A stretch of 64,000 bases of DNA from Pseudomonas furukawaii (GTDB taxonomy: Bacteria > Pseudomonadota > Gammaproteobacteria > Pseudomonadales > Pseudomonadaceae), in contig NZ_AP014862.1 in assembly GCF_002355475.1 (NCBI RefSeq), forward strand, positions 372,001-436,000, read 5' to 3'. Positions 47,552-56,902 of this stretch are shown one piece after another. The position numbers and the translations under genes were made by a program. The notes beneath the pieces are model-generated. The model worked only from the letters and a program-made list of their open reading frames with translations, made no database searches and was not told where the DNA came from. Position 1 is the stretch's first letter, and each line of letters opens with the position of its first letter.

Positions 47552-48729
47552 GACGGGCGCTCGGTCGCCAGCAGGTTGCGGAAGCCCTCCCGATCGAGCG
47601 GGCGGGCGAAGAGAAAGCCCTGGGCCAGATCGCAGCCCATGGCCAGCAGGCGCTCACGTTGCTCGGTGGTTTCCACGCCTTCCACCACCAGGCTGAGGTC
47701 CATCGCTTCGGCCAGGGCCACCGCACCGCTGATGATGGCGCCGGTGCGGGGCTGGGTCGTCAGCTTGCGAACGAAGGCGCTGTCCAGCTTTACCTGGCTG
47801 AAGGGCAGTTCGCAGAGGCGATCGAGGGATGAGTAGCCGGCGCCGAAGTCGTCCATGGCCAGGCCGCACCCCATCAGCCGCAGGCGCACCAGGCTCTCGA
47901 GGCTGGCCGCTGGCGCCTCCAGGAGTCCCGTCTCGGTGAGCTCGAAGGTCAGCCCTTCCCCCGGCAGGCCGGTCTGTTCCAGGGCCTGCCCGACCCGGGT
48001 GGCGATTTCCCGGTCCTCCAGTTGCCGGGGTGCCAGGTTGAAGGCGAGGTTGACCCGCCTCCCCCTGCCCGACAGCTCGCGCTGCAGATCCAGCCCCTGC
48101 CTGAAGATTTGCCAGAACAACCGGTCGATCAGCCCACTGGACTCCATGAGCGGCAGGAACTGGCCGGGGAGCAGGACGCCCCGTTCGGGGTGGCGCCAGC
48201 GGGCAAGGACTTCCGCGCCCGCCAGCGCGCCGCTGCGCAGATGGACCTTGGGCTGGAACCAGGCCTCGAACTCGTCCTGCTCCAGCCCCCGCAGGATGTC
48301 CTCCAGCGTCGGCGGCTGCCGCGGCGTGGACGGGGCGTCCGGTTGCCGGTGTGCATGGCGTTCGATCATCCGCCGGGCGCGCTGCATGTCGAAGGGCTTG
48401 CCCAGGTCGCCGAGGAACTCCAGCCCCAGGCAGCCCACCAGGGCCCGGGTCGCCTGGCGCAGTTCCGGATCGACACCACTGCTGAGGATCACCGAGCGAG
48501 CCAGGCCGCCCTGGCTGGCGTGGTGCAGGAAGGCCAGGCCGTCCATGCCCGCCATCCGCAGGTCGCAGAGCACGATGTCGACCCCGCCGCAGGTCGCCAG
48601 CACATCCAGGGCCTCGGCGCCCTCGGCGGCTTCATGGATCTGTCCCAGCCCCAGCTCGCGCAGGGCGGTGACGGCGACCAGGCGCTGGAAGGGTTCGTCT
48701 TCCAGAACCAGAATGCTTAAATTCTTCAT
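47545..48729 (-). CDS. Receiver-EAL response regulator (RocR/PvrR-like)
   Basis: A 394-residue protein with an N-terminal receiver (Asp56 in IVLCDLRMAG) and a C-terminal EAL phosphodiesterase domain. The EAL motif reads EVL in AGAEVLARW; other catalytic residues are kept (NLAPRQ, ELTET, DDFGAGYSS, VKLDS, VEGVET, QGFLFARP), so it should degrade cyclic di-GMP. RocR of P. aeruginosa has this layout and competes with RocA1 for phosphate from RocS1. It converges with the sensor gene (7-base overlap). Confidence 0.92.
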
Positions 48730-48797
48730 GGGGGCTCGGGGTGGATATGCAGTGCCGGCCACGTTACGCCGGGGTACTGGCCTCAGCTAGGCGACCC

Positions 48798-48817
48798 TTC
48801 CTTAAGGTTTGTAGGAA
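48798..48817. promoter_or_regulatory. Evg/Bvg-box-like sequence between EAL regulator and second LuxR regulator
   Basis: The sequence TTCCTTAAGGTTTGTAGGAA has TTCCT and GTAGGAA arms that form an imperfect inverted repeat, with an intact TGTAGGAA half-site. It lies between two divergent genes and may serve both. Confidence 0.55.
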
Positions 48818-48895
48818 ATTTCATCGGCGGATGTTCTCCGTCACATTCGCGCACCCCACACTGGACGTGCGGGTTCAGCGAGGGAAGAGGTCCCA

Positions 48896-49531
48896 ATGAG
48901 AAGTGCCCTGATAGTCGACGATCATCCGGTCATCCGCATGGCCGTCCGCATGCTGCTGGAGCGCAATGGCATCCAGGTGCTGGGGGAGGCCGACAATGGC
49001 GTCGACGCCCTGCAGCTGGTCCGCCAGCACGAGCCGGATATCGTCATCCTCGACATCGGCATCCCTCGCCTGGATGGCCTCAACGTGATTTCCCGCATCC
49101 GCGCCCTGGACCTGGAAAGCCATGTGCTGGTGCTGACCTCGCAGCCTGCGGAAGGCTACTGCCAACGCTGCATGCAGGCGGGCGCCCGGGGATTCGTCAG
49201 CAAGGAAGAAGACCTGCAGAACCTGGTCACCGCCATCAACGCCATCTCCGCCGGCTTCACCTTCTTCCCCGCCGAAGCCCTGGCCGGCGGCCAGGTGCCG
49301 GGCCAGGGCGAATCGGAACTGGTGGGGCGCCTGTCCAACCAGGAACTCATGGTGCTGCAGCACCTCGCCTCGGGGCTGAGCAACAAGGAGATCGCCGACC
49401 GCATGCTGCTCAGCAACAAGACCATCAGCACCTACAAGACCCGCATCCAGCAGAAGCTCAACCTCGGCTCCCTGCTGGACCTCATCGAGTTCGCCCGGCG
49501 CAACGATCTCTGTCCCCGGCAACGAGGCTGA
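48896..49531 (+). CDS. LuxR/FixJ-type response regulator (RocA/EvgA-like), second copy
   Basis: A 211-residue regulator: receiver with Asp53 in VILDIGIPRLDG, then a LuxR helix-turn-helix (ELMVLQHLASGLSNKEIADR and SNKTISTYKTRIQQKL). It is paralogous to the regulator at 42810-43442. It lies directly upstream of the fimbrial genes and is the best candidate for their activator, by analogy with RocA1 and the cup fimbriae of P. aeruginosa. Confidence 0.93.
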   Translation: MRSALIVDDHPVIRMAVRMLLERNGIQVLGEADNGVDALQLVRQHEPDIVILDIGIPRLDGLNVISRIRALDLESHVLVLTSQPAEGYCQRCMQAGARGFVSKEEDLQNLVTAINAISAGFTFFPAEALAGGQVPGQGESELVGRLSNQELMVLQHLASGLSNKEIADRMLLSNKTISTYKTRIQQKLNLGSLLDLIEFARRNDLCPRQRG

Positions 49532-49628
49532 AGAGCCTCCGCCGCCCTGGGCTGCCCTTCCTCTTGTCTCCGCATAACACGAATGGTGTTTTTTAAGCGG
49601 CGACAGCAGCTTCAAGTCTAAGAGAAAG

Positions 49629-49636
49629 TTCCTACG
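49629..49636. promoter_or_regulatory. TTCCTACG half-site upstream of the fimbrial operon
   Basis: An Evg/Bvg-like half-site lies 182 bases upstream of the major pilin gene, with a poor second arm (GCTTGTCC) after two bases. It is recorded because similar sites flank the regulator genes. Confidence 0.35.
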
Positions 49637-49817
49637 CCGCTTGTCCAGAGCGGCCTCCAGCCTTGCCTTGAACGCGTCGATATCATGGCGCCGCCATCAC
49701 GGAACGGGTCTTCGGCCCGCCCCGACTGGTATTGGAATTCACTCGACTCTGGTTCCGACTTTCCCAAGTCATCCATTTCAGTGGCGTGGCGAACCAGGCG
49801 CCCTCAAGGAGAGAAGA

Positions 49818-50342
49818 ATGAAGAAGATCGTTTCCGCCTGCACTGCCCTTCTGGGACTTGGCTTCGGCGGGGCGGCCGTCGCGGCGGATGGCCTCATTAC
49901 CTTCAACGGTTACGTCAGCGACAAGACCTGCACCATCGGGCAGGGCTCGGGGGACAAGGTGGTCGACCTGGACCCCATCTCCCTCAGTGCACTCAAGGAC
50001 GGCGGGACTGCCGGCCATACCCGATTCACCCTCGAATTCACCGGCTGCAGCGCCACCCAGGTGAAGGCGCAGTTCGAGCGCAACAGCCCGCAGATCGATC
50101 CCGCCACCGGTGACCTGAAGAACGTGGGGAGTTCCAACGTGCAGGTGCGGATCTTCAACGCCGACATGGAGCGAATCGACCTGCGCACCAACAGCAACAA
50201 CGACGAATGGGTGAGCACCACCGGTACCGGCGGGAAGTCCACCGCGACCCTGTCCTACTACGCCGCCTACCAGGCCCCGGCAACGGGCGCCACCCAGGGC
50301 AACGTCAACACCTACGTCGAATACAGCATGAACTACCAGTGA
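49818..50342 (+). CDS. Major fimbrial subunit (type 1 / Cup family)
   Basis: A 174-residue secreted pilin with a signal peptide (MKKIVSACTALLGLGFGGAAVAA) and the typical N-terminal strand GLITFNGYVSDKTC. Two cysteines (in DKTCTIG and FTGCSAT) form the family disulfide, and the protein ends with the donor-strand-accepting pattern YVEYSMNYQ. AAGGAG precedes the start. It opens the fimbrial operon and resembles CupB1/CupC1-type subunits. Confidence 0.9.
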   Translation: MKKIVSACTALLGLGFGGAAVAADGLITFNGYVSDKTCTIGQGSGDKVVDLDPISLSALKDGGTAGHTRFTLEFTGCSATQVKAQFERNSPQIDPATGDLKNVGSSNVQVRIFNADMERIDLRTNSNNDEWVSTTGTGGKSTATLSYYAAYQAPATGATQGNVNTYVEYSMNYQ

Positions 50343-50348
50343 TTGCGG

Positions 50349-50374
50349 CCCCGCCCGGGCCAATCCGGGCGGGG
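50349..50374 (+). terminator. Strong hairpin after the major pilin gene
   Basis: A perfect 10-base stem CCCCGCCCGG/CCGGGCGGGG with a 6-base loop begins 7 bases after the pilin stop codon. There is only a short T-containing tail, so it may act as an attenuator or mRNA stabiliser that favours pilin over chaperone and usher. Confidence 0.65.
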
Positions 50375-50396
50375 ATTCTCCCCCAGGAATTTCCCG

Positions 50397-51131
50397 ATGT
50401 TCTCGAACCCTTCGATCAGTCGGCTTCTCGCCGTCCTGTTGATCGCCTTTGGCCTGCCCCAGGCAGAAGCCAGCATCGTGGTGAACGGGACCCGTTTCGT
50501 CTACGCGGCCAAGCAGCCGGAAATCAGCGTTCGCGCCAGCAACGAAGGTACCCAGCCATCACTGGTGCAGGCCTGGGTGGACCGGGGCGACCCGGCTACC
50601 CGACCGGAGCAGGCCGACGCGCCCTTCCTGCTGATGCCCCCGATCTTCCGCCTGGACCCGGGCAAGGGGCAGAGCCTGCGCCTGACCTTCACCGGAGAGG
50701 CCCTGCCGGCGGACCGGGAGTCCGTGTTCTGGCTCAACGTGCTGGATGTGCCGCCGCAGCCCCAGGGAGAGGGTGGCAACTTCATGCAGTTCGCCATTCG
50801 CACCCGCGTGAAGCTGTTCTATCGCCCCGTCGGACTGCCGGGCAGCGCTGCGGACGCCATCGAGCAGGTGAGCTGGCGCTTGTCGGAGGGGGACTCGGGG
50901 CGCGTGCTTCGGGCCACGAACGCCAGTGCCTTCCATGTGTCCTTCAGCGATGTGGCGCTTGAGTCCGGCGGCCAGCGGTACGAGGCAGGCGATGGAATGC
51001 TCCCGCCATTCGGGACGCTCGATCTTCCCTTGCCGACCCAGGTGGGAACGAATGCGTCCGGGAAGGTGGTGACGCACTGGATCAACGACTACGGGGCGCC
51101 CATTCGCAGCGAGGCCAAGCTGGCGCCTTGA
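50397..51131 (+). CDS. Periplasmic fimbrial chaperone
   Basis: A 244-residue PapD-type chaperone with a signal peptide (ISRLLAVLLIAFGLPQAEA). Family features are VNGTRFVYAAKQPEISV, FLLMPPIFRLDPGKGQSLRL and VFWLNVLDVPP, which contain the conserved residues that anchor the subunit C-terminus. The start at 50397 has AGGA upstream. It folds fimbrial subunits in the periplasm and delivers them to the usher. Confidence 0.93.
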   Translation: MFSNPSISRLLAVLLIAFGLPQAEASIVVNGTRFVYAAKQPEISVRASNEGTQPSLVQAWVDRGDPATRPEQADAPFLLMPPIFRLDPGKGQSLRLTFTGEALPADRESVFWLNVLDVPPQPQGEGGNFMQFAIRTRVKLFYRPVGLPGSAADAIEQVSWRLSEGDSGRVLRATNASAFHVSFSDVALESGGQRYEAGDGMLPPFGTLDLPLPTQVGTNASGKVVTHWINDYGAPIRSEAKLAP

Positions 51132-51177
51132 GCGGCCGGCACGGAACGCACCGGCGCTCGCGCCCCGTCACTCAGGT

Positions 51178-53820
51178 ATGAAAAAGATGCTGCAGACTGA
51201 CAGGGTTCCGGAGCGCACCGTGTGCGTGTCCGATCCACCCCATGGCAGGAGGTTCAAGCTGCTGGCTTCGGCCATCGCCGCCGTGGTGGCTGCCGGCGAT
51301 TGGCGTGTGGTGGACGCTGATGAGGCGATCAACCCCGCCCGCTACGCCGTCTTCAACCCCGGATTCTTCGGTGGGAGCGACGACGAATCCGTCGACCTCT
51401 CACGATTCTCCAGGCCCGATGCGCTGCCTCCCGGCACCTATCGACTGGACCTGTACGTCAACGAGCGCTGGATGGGGCGGCATGAGTTGCGGGTGGAGGA
51501 GGACGGGGAAGGGGAGGCCGCAGCCCAGCGATACTGCTTCCGACCGGAACAGGTGGGTGCCCTGGGCATCGAGCTGTCCCAGCTGCCCGATCCCCAGGGC
51601 GCTCGGCGGATGATCGCGGAGCAGGCGTGCATCGAGCTCGATCGCCTGGTGCCGGAGGCCCAGGTGGCCATCGACCTTTCCGAGTTGAGCGCCAGGCTGA
51701 GCATTCCCCAGGCTTACCTGCGGCGGCAGGCCCGTGGCCAGGTCGACCCCAGGGACTGGGACGCCGGCGTCACCGCCGCCTTCATCGGCTACAACGCCAG
51801 CGGCTATCGCAATGAGAACAGTGGCGTGGACTCCACCCAGCTCAACCTCGGGTTGAACAATGGCATCAACCTGGGGAACTGGCGGCTGCGCTCCAATGGC
51901 AACTACAACCGCTCCAGCCAGGACGGGGGACCCACGCGCAGCCACTACAGCAACGCCAGCACTTATGCCCAGCGTGACCTCACCGCGCTGCGCTCGCAGC
52001 TGACCCTCGGCGATTACTACACGCCGGGCGATCTGTTCGACAGCGTGCCCTTCAGAGGGGTGCAGGTCGGCTCCGACGATCGCATGCTGCCCGACTCCCA
52101 GCGAGGTTTCGCGCCGGTGATCCGGGGCGTGGCGGAAACCAACGCCAGGGTCACCGTGCGCCAGGGGCAGTCCGTGCTCTACGAGACCTCGGTCGCGCCG
52201 GGCCCCTTCCTGATCGATGACCTCTATGACTCGGGCTACTCGGGCGATCTCGAGGTCACGGTGAGCGAAGCCGACGGCCGCCAGCGATCCTTCATCGTCC
52301 CCTACGCCTCGGTGGCGCACCTGCTGCGCCCGGGGAACTCGCGATTCAACCTCACCGCCGGCGAGTACCGCGCCCGTGGCCTGGCGTCCGCTCCCCGGTT
52401 CGCGATGGGCACCTACCAACGGGGGATTTCCAACCAGGTCAGTGGTTACCTGGGCAGCATCATCGCCGAGAAGTACATCGCCGCCCAGGTGGGGGTTGCC
52501 CTCAGTACCGACCTGGGCGCGCTGGCCTTCGATGCCACCCAGTCGCGGGTGTCCGAACTGCCCGAGTCGCAGGGCGCCCGGGTGCCAAAACGTGGCCAAA
52601 GCTACAGGGTCACCTACAGCAAGCTGGTGGATGCCACCCGGACCAGCCTGTCCGTTGCGGCCTATCGGTATTCCAGCGAGGGCTACCTGGAGTTCGGTGA
52701 CTACGCCCAGTTCATCGGCGACCCCGGCAGTACGCTCTACCGCCAGCGCAGCCGCCTGCAAGCCAACCTGAGCCAGCCCCTGGGGGAGCGTTACGGCAAC
52801 CTCTACCTGAGCGGATCGGCGCAGAACTACTGGAACACCGGCCAGAGCAGCGACCTGACCTACCAGGCCGGCTACTCCAACGGTTTCAACTGGGGGAGCA
52901 TCGGCGTATCGGCAGCGCGCACCCGAATGGGCGCGGGCTACGAGAACCAGTACCTGTTGAGCTTCAGCGTGCCCCTCGGACGTGGCGTGCGCGCGCCGTA
53001 CCTGTCCACCTCGGTCAACCATTCCAGTGGCCGCAGCAACGGCCAGGCCAGCCTCAGCGGTTCCCTGGGCGAGCGCGCGCAGGCGAGCTACAGCCTCTAT
53101 GGCTCCGTGAACCGCGACCGGGGCGAGCGTTCCAGCAGCGGTGGCGCCAGCGCCCATTACCGTGCGGCAGCCGCGGAGCTCAGCGCCGGCTACAGCCAGG
53201 GCACCGGCTACCGACAGCAAAACCTCGGCATCAGCGGCAGCCTGGTGGCGCACCCAGGTGGGATCAACCTCAGCCAGAGTCAGGGCGACACCCTGGCGAT
53301 CGTGGAGGCCAAGGGGGCCGAGGGTGCCTACGTCAGCAGCGATACAGGCGCCCGAGTCGGACCCAACGGCTATGCGGTGGTCGGCAACCTGACTCCCTAC
53401 CGGCGCAACCATGTGGTACTCGATCCCGTCGGTACCCTGCGCAACGTCGAGTTGCAGATCACCGAGCAGTCCGTCGCGCCCCGCCATGGTGCGGTGGTGA
53501 TGCTGAGCTATCCCACCATCGTCGGCGCGCCGGTGCTGCTGCATATCCTCCGCGAGGATGGCCAGAACCCGCCATTGGGCTCCGAGGTCCTCGACGGCGA
53601 GGGCCGCAGCCTGGCCCTGGTAGGTCAGGCCGGGCGTGCCTTCCTTCGGGGTATTGAGCCCAAGGGGGTGTTGCGGGTGCGCTGGGGCGAGGGGGCGGAC
53701 AAGACTTGCCGCCTCGAATACCAGTTGCCCGAGGTGGATCCGAGCGATTCAGGTATCCAGCAGGTCGAGGTGCGCTGCGTCAGCTTGAACGGACGAAGCG
53801 AGATCGCCCTGGTCGAGTGA
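51178..53820 (+). CDS. Outer-membrane fimbrial usher
   Basis: An 880-residue PapC/FimD-type usher. The N-terminal domain begins FNPGFFGGSDDESVDLSRF, the central barrel has FAPVIRGVAETNARVTVRQ and the plug follows, and the C-terminal domains contain YAVVGNLTPYRRNHV. The leader has an unusually long positively charged start before a hydrophobic stretch near residue 30. It follows the chaperone after 46 bases. No gene for a large tip adhesin follows on this strand. Confidence 0.94.
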   Translation: MKKMLQTDRVPERTVCVSDPPHGRRFKLLASAIAAVVAAGDWRVVDADEAINPARYAVFNPGFFGGSDDESVDLSRFSRPDALPPGTYRLDLYVNERWMGRHELRVEEDGEGEAAAQRYCFRPEQVGALGIELSQLPDPQGARRMIAEQACIELDRLVPEAQVAIDLSELSARLSIPQAYLRRQARGQVDPRDWDAGVTAAFIGYNASGYRNENSGVDSTQLNLGLNNGINLGNWRLRSNGNYNRSSQDGGPTRSHYSNASTYAQRDLTALRSQLTLGDYYTPGDLFDSVPFRGVQVGSDDRMLPDSQRGFAPVIRGVAETNARVTVRQGQSVLYETSVAPGPFLIDDLYDSGYSGDLEVTVSEADGRQRSFIVPYASVAHLLRPGNSRFNLTAGEYRARGLASAPRFAMGTYQRGISNQVSGYLGSIIAEKYIAAQVGVALSTDLGALAFDATQSRVSELPESQGARVPKRGQSYRVTYSKLVDATRTSLSVAAYRYSSEGYLEFGDYAQFIGDPGSTLYRQRSRLQANLSQPLGERYGNLYLSGSAQNYWNTGQSSDLTYQAGYSNGFNWGSIGVSAARTRMGAGYENQYLLSFSVPLGRGVRAPYLSTSVNHSSGRSNGQASLSGSLGERAQASYSLYGSVNRDRGERSSSGGASAHYRAAAAELSAGYSQGTGYRQQNLGISGSLVAHPGGINLSQSQGDTLAIVEAKGAEGAYVSSDTGARVGPNGYAVVGNLTPYRRNHVVLDPVGTLRNVELQITEQSVAPRHGAVVMLSYPTIVGAPVLLHILREDGQNPPLGSEVLDGEGRSLALVGQAGRAFLRGIEPKGVLRVRWGEGADKTCRLEYQLPEVDPSDSGIQQVEVRCVSLNGRSEIALVE

Positions 53821-53994
53821 GTCTTGCAGCAGGCCTGGCTTGCGGCTGACCTCGCTCGCCAGGGCTGCCGGGCTCTTACCTTCGCTCGATCGGTCCTGAT
53901 CGACGGGGATCGCGCTGTTTCTAGTGCGATCCCCGGGTGTCCTTTGGCGGTGTACCCGGGCCTCGTCCAATCCTGCCTTCTGCGTTCCATGGGT

Positions 53995-54303
53995 TCAGTT
54001 GTAGGTGACGGTGATGATGCCGGCCTCGCCCCGTCGGCTGCTCACGGCTGTGAGACTGACCGAGGAGGTCTGGGTGATGCCGGCGCAATCATCGCGCCCG
54101 GGCGCTGCCGCCTGTCCGGCGGGGCTGATGCCATTGAGGCGCCCGATATGGGCCTGCCAGGTTTGTCTGGGCGTGGCGCAGAGCCCGCTGACGATCATTC
54201 CGGTGAAGCTGACTCGACCCTGGAAGGGATTGCGGACCTCCGCCTGGGCCAGGCCCGTGGCGCAGACGAGGACGAGAAGCGAGATTTGCAGTGGACGTTT
54301 CAT
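53995..54303 (-). CDS. Small fimbrillin-like secreted protein
   Basis: A 102-residue protein with a signal peptide (LQISLLVLVCATGLAQA). It then shows the pilin-like start RVSFTGMIVSGLC, a second cysteine in RDDCAGIT and the pilin-like end GEAGIITVTYN. It is much shorter than normal pilins (160-180 residues) and lies on the opposite strand, converging with the usher gene. It may be a minor subunit or a tip or termination subunit; this is inference. Confidence 0.75.
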   Translation of the reverse strand: MKRPLQISLLVLVCATGLAQAEVRNPFQGRVSFTGMIVSGLCATPRQTWQAHIGRLNGISPAGQAAAPGRDDCAGITQTSSVSLTAVSSRRGEAGIITVTYN

Positions 54304-54682
54304 ACTCAGGTCTCCTTTCAGGCTTGAACTGAGTAAAAATCAGATGGCTCCTACAATCCAGGTTTTTGCCGTCCGGTTTTTTTGTAGGACGCCTCTAGTG
54401 GCACTGCGCCAGTTCTCAATATTGCGTCCCAGATTTCACAGGGCGTGACACCCGTCTGGTTTAAGGGCTCATCGGAAATTTCCTGGCTGGTAACTCCCCT
54501 GAGAACGCCTGGACAATCGCGGGATTTACCGTCCTCAGCCGGTTGGATTTCGTTGCGTTCCAACCGGGCATTCCCAGCCCCCCAGCCTGCCCCGATCCTC
54601 CGATTCGTTCGAACTCGGAAGCCTCCGCCCTCGGCGTCTGGCCAGCGTCGCCGGGAAAACGCGAAGAACAAAAAAAGGCTCA
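54304..54682. other. Non-coding region upstream of the small fimbrillin gene
   Basis: A 379-base gap. The first 90 bases contain separated Evg/Bvg-like half-sites, TCCTACA at 54349 and TTTGTAGGAC at 54381. An A-tract (GAACAAAAAAAGGCTC) directly abuts the left end of the foldback element. I see no gene. Confidence 0.5.
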
Positions 54683-55158
54683 TCGCGGATTATCGGGGAA
54701 ATCCTGTTCACACTGGATTGGCGATTTTGCGTGGCGCCCTGACCCACTCCCAGTCTGCGGATACCGCCCTCTCCCCCGCCCCTCTCCCAGAAGAGGAGAG
54801 GGGTGACTCGCGCCGGCAGGGGACAAGTCATCCTGCTGCCCAAACCGATCTGAAACCAGGCGAAGACGATGACGCCGCGCGAAGTGCCCCGTCAGGAGGC
54901 CGAGCGGAGTCGTCGTGCAGGAGGACGAGCGGCATGGATGCCGCGAGAGGCGTGTGGGGCCATGGATGGCCCCTCGCGCCGTGCCCCCGGAGCGACGATG
55001 CAGCGAGGGAAGTTTGGCGCAGCCAAACCTGGATGCAGGGGCAAGCCCTTTGGTTCCTTTCGGCGATTGAGAATCGGCATAGGGGGCGGCCATCGGGCCG
55101 CGCCCCTGCCACACCACCCGGCATGCGGGTCCGCACCGGGCGGTTCGAGAAGTTGAGG

Positions 55159-56538
55159 TCAGCAGAGTCGAGGTAGACCCAACCGGTCGAACCACGCCAC
55201 CGTGAGCACTCCATGGATCAGACCGACACTGTTGTGCCAGAACCTGTGGCTGTTGCCGGCTATCGCCGCTGCCAGATCAGGCCATGCTCCAAGTTTGCGC
55301 AGTTCACGGTACGTTCTCCGTCCGGTTTTCCATTGTTTGAGCTGGATGGCCCTGAGTCGTCGGCGTATCCACTCATCAAAACCCCGCCAACGACGAGGGG
55401 TTTGCGATAGACCGAAGTACGCTTTCCAACCCAGTAGGTAAGGCCTCAGGCTTTCCACCACTTGCGACACACTTCGGCCTCCGTTTCGAGACGTCAGCTG
55501 TCGGATGCGGCTTTTGAACCGCTGCAGTGCTTGGCTGGCCACCCCGCGTTTGATCTCGCCTTGAGCCGACAGCCAAAAGCTGTAGCCCAGGAACTTGCGG
55601 CCAAACGCACTGGCAATCGCGCTCTTGCGTTCGTTCACTTGCAGCCTGAGTCGATCATAAAGGCGACGGAGCACTGCCATTACCCGCTGACCGGCCTTGA
55701 GGCTGCGTACGTAAACATTCGCGTCGTCCGCGTACCTGACGAAGCAATGGCCTCGTCGCTCCAACTCTTTGTCCACCTCATCCAGCAATACATTGGCCAG
55801 CAGTGGTGAAAGGGGGCCGCCTTGCGGTGTCCCTCGTTCACTGGCCACCACCACGCCGTCGATCAACGTCCCGCTGTTCAGGTAGGCCCGGACCAGACGC
55901 AGAACGCCTCGGTCGGTCACCTTTCTGCTCAGTCGAGCGATCAACAGGTCATGGTCGACGCGATCGAAAAACTGCTCCAGATCGACGTCCACCAGGATGT
56001 TCCGCCCCGAGTGAATGTATCGCTGCGCTGCCAGTACCGCTTGGTGAGCGCTGCGACCGGGACGAAAGCCGTAGCTATGATCACTGAACCCTGGGTCCAG
56101 CAACGGCTGCAGAATCTGTAGCAGCGCCTGCTGGATCAGCCTGTCCGTCACCGTCGGGATGCCCAGCTTGCGCTCGCCACCCTCCGGCTTGGGGATCAGG
56201 ACTCTACGCACCGGACTTGGCCGATACGTCCCGGCCAGCAACTGTGCCCGTATCGCGGGCCAGGCCGTTTTCAGATGCTCGACCGTCTCATCGATCCCAA
56301 GACCGTCGACGCCCGCAACACCTTTATTAGCCCGAACGCGCTTGAGCGCCAGTTGCAGGTTCTCTCTTGTCAGGACTTCTTGCAGAAGCCCTGACCCCGT
56401 GTGGTTCTGGTCATGGCGCGGACAGCCGGCTTCATCGCTGGACGCCCCGCGTCGGGCTTCACCCGTTGCAGCTCCGTCCCGCCCCGGTTTCCCGGGCATC
56501 TGATGCAAGGCCTGCTGTATCGCCATGGTGAACCTCAC
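55159..56538 (-). CDS. ltrA: Group II intron reverse transcriptase/maturase
   Basis: A 459-residue protein that splices and mobilises its host intron. Reverse transcriptase blocks are RRVLIPKPEGGERKLGIPTV, SYGFRPGRSAHQAV, DVDLEQFFDRVDHDLL, GTPQGGPLSPLLANV and the catalytic YADD at residues 269-272. The C-terminal maturase region (LLGWKAYFGLSQTPRRWRG and following) is present; no HNH endonuclease domain is seen. The ORF is uninterrupted, so it may be active. It lies in intron domain IV. Confidence 0.95.
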   Translation of the reverse strand: MRFTMAIQQALHQMPGKPGRDGAATGEARRGASSDEAGCPRHDQNHTGSGLLQEVLTRENLQLALKRVRANKGVAGVDGLGIDETVEHLKTAWPAIRAQLLAGTYRPSPVRRVLIPKPEGGERKLGIPTVTDRLIQQALLQILQPLLDPGFSDHSYGFRPGRSAHQAVLAAQRYIHSGRNILVDVDLEQFFDRVDHDLLIARLSRKVTDRGVLRLVRAYLNSGTLIDGVVVASERGTPQGGPLSPLLANVLLDEVDKELERRGHCFVRYADDANVYVRSLKAGQRVMAVLRRLYDRLRLQVNERKSAIASAFGRKFLGYSFWLSAQGEIKRGVASQALQRFKSRIRQLTSRNGGRSVSQVVESLRPYLLGWKAYFGLSQTPRRWRGFDEWIRRRLRAIQLKQWKTGRRTYRELRKLGAWPDLAAAIAGNSHRFWHNSVGLIHGVLTVAWFDRLGLPRLC

Positions 56539-56902
56539 TCCTTCTCGTTCGGCCCTTCGCTGCAGCGCAACTACTACGGCCTCTGCTGACTTCTCGCTCC
56601 AACTTACGTCGTTGCCCTTTCAGGCATAAGGCGAGATCTCCCCAGGTAAGAACGCCATCCTTCACCGCACAACCGCTGCATTTACGTCACCGGGCTTTGG
56701 CCACAAGAGCTTCGCAGTACCTTGGCTGCTCGCCCTGTCCGGTAACGCCTCAGATGCAGTTCGTGTACCTCGGCTCGCGGTTTACGCTCCACGCTTCCTC
56801 CCCACACTCAGTCGCCTTCATGCAGTTGCGCTTCACTTCATTCGCTGTGGCCAGCTCAAGAGAGGACTTTCACCTCTAGGATGGCGCCCATGCTGGGCGC
56901 AC
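56539..56902 (-). ncRNA. 5' ribozyme part of the group II intron (domains I-III)
   Basis: These 364 bases between the intron 5' end and the maturase ORF hold no gene and should form domains I to III of the ribozyme. Apart from the 5' consensus, I could not assign exon-binding sites with certainty. Confidence 0.7.

Larger units (their letters stand above)
55073..56902 (-). mobile_element. Group II intron (1830 bases) with maturase
   Basis: On the minus strand the element begins GTGCGCCCAGCATGGGCG, a standard group II intron 5' end, and ends CCCTATGCCGAT. Domain V is visible at about 55118-55150 (AACCGCCCGGTGCGG and CCGCATGCCGGGTGG on the minus strand). Both ends are confirmed by the intact element copy: removing 55073-56902 restores GATTGAGAAAGGGACTCGCC, matching GATTGGAAAAGGGACTCGCC at 13610-13629 base for base in length. 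The exon side at the 5' splice site carries a small hairpin (56910-56925). Confidence 0.9.

Noticed and set aside
49574-49597. Terminator after the second LuxR regulator (AACAC-GAATG-GTGTTTTTT)
   Set aside because: The stem has only five base pairs and is AT-rich; it may work but is too weak to call.
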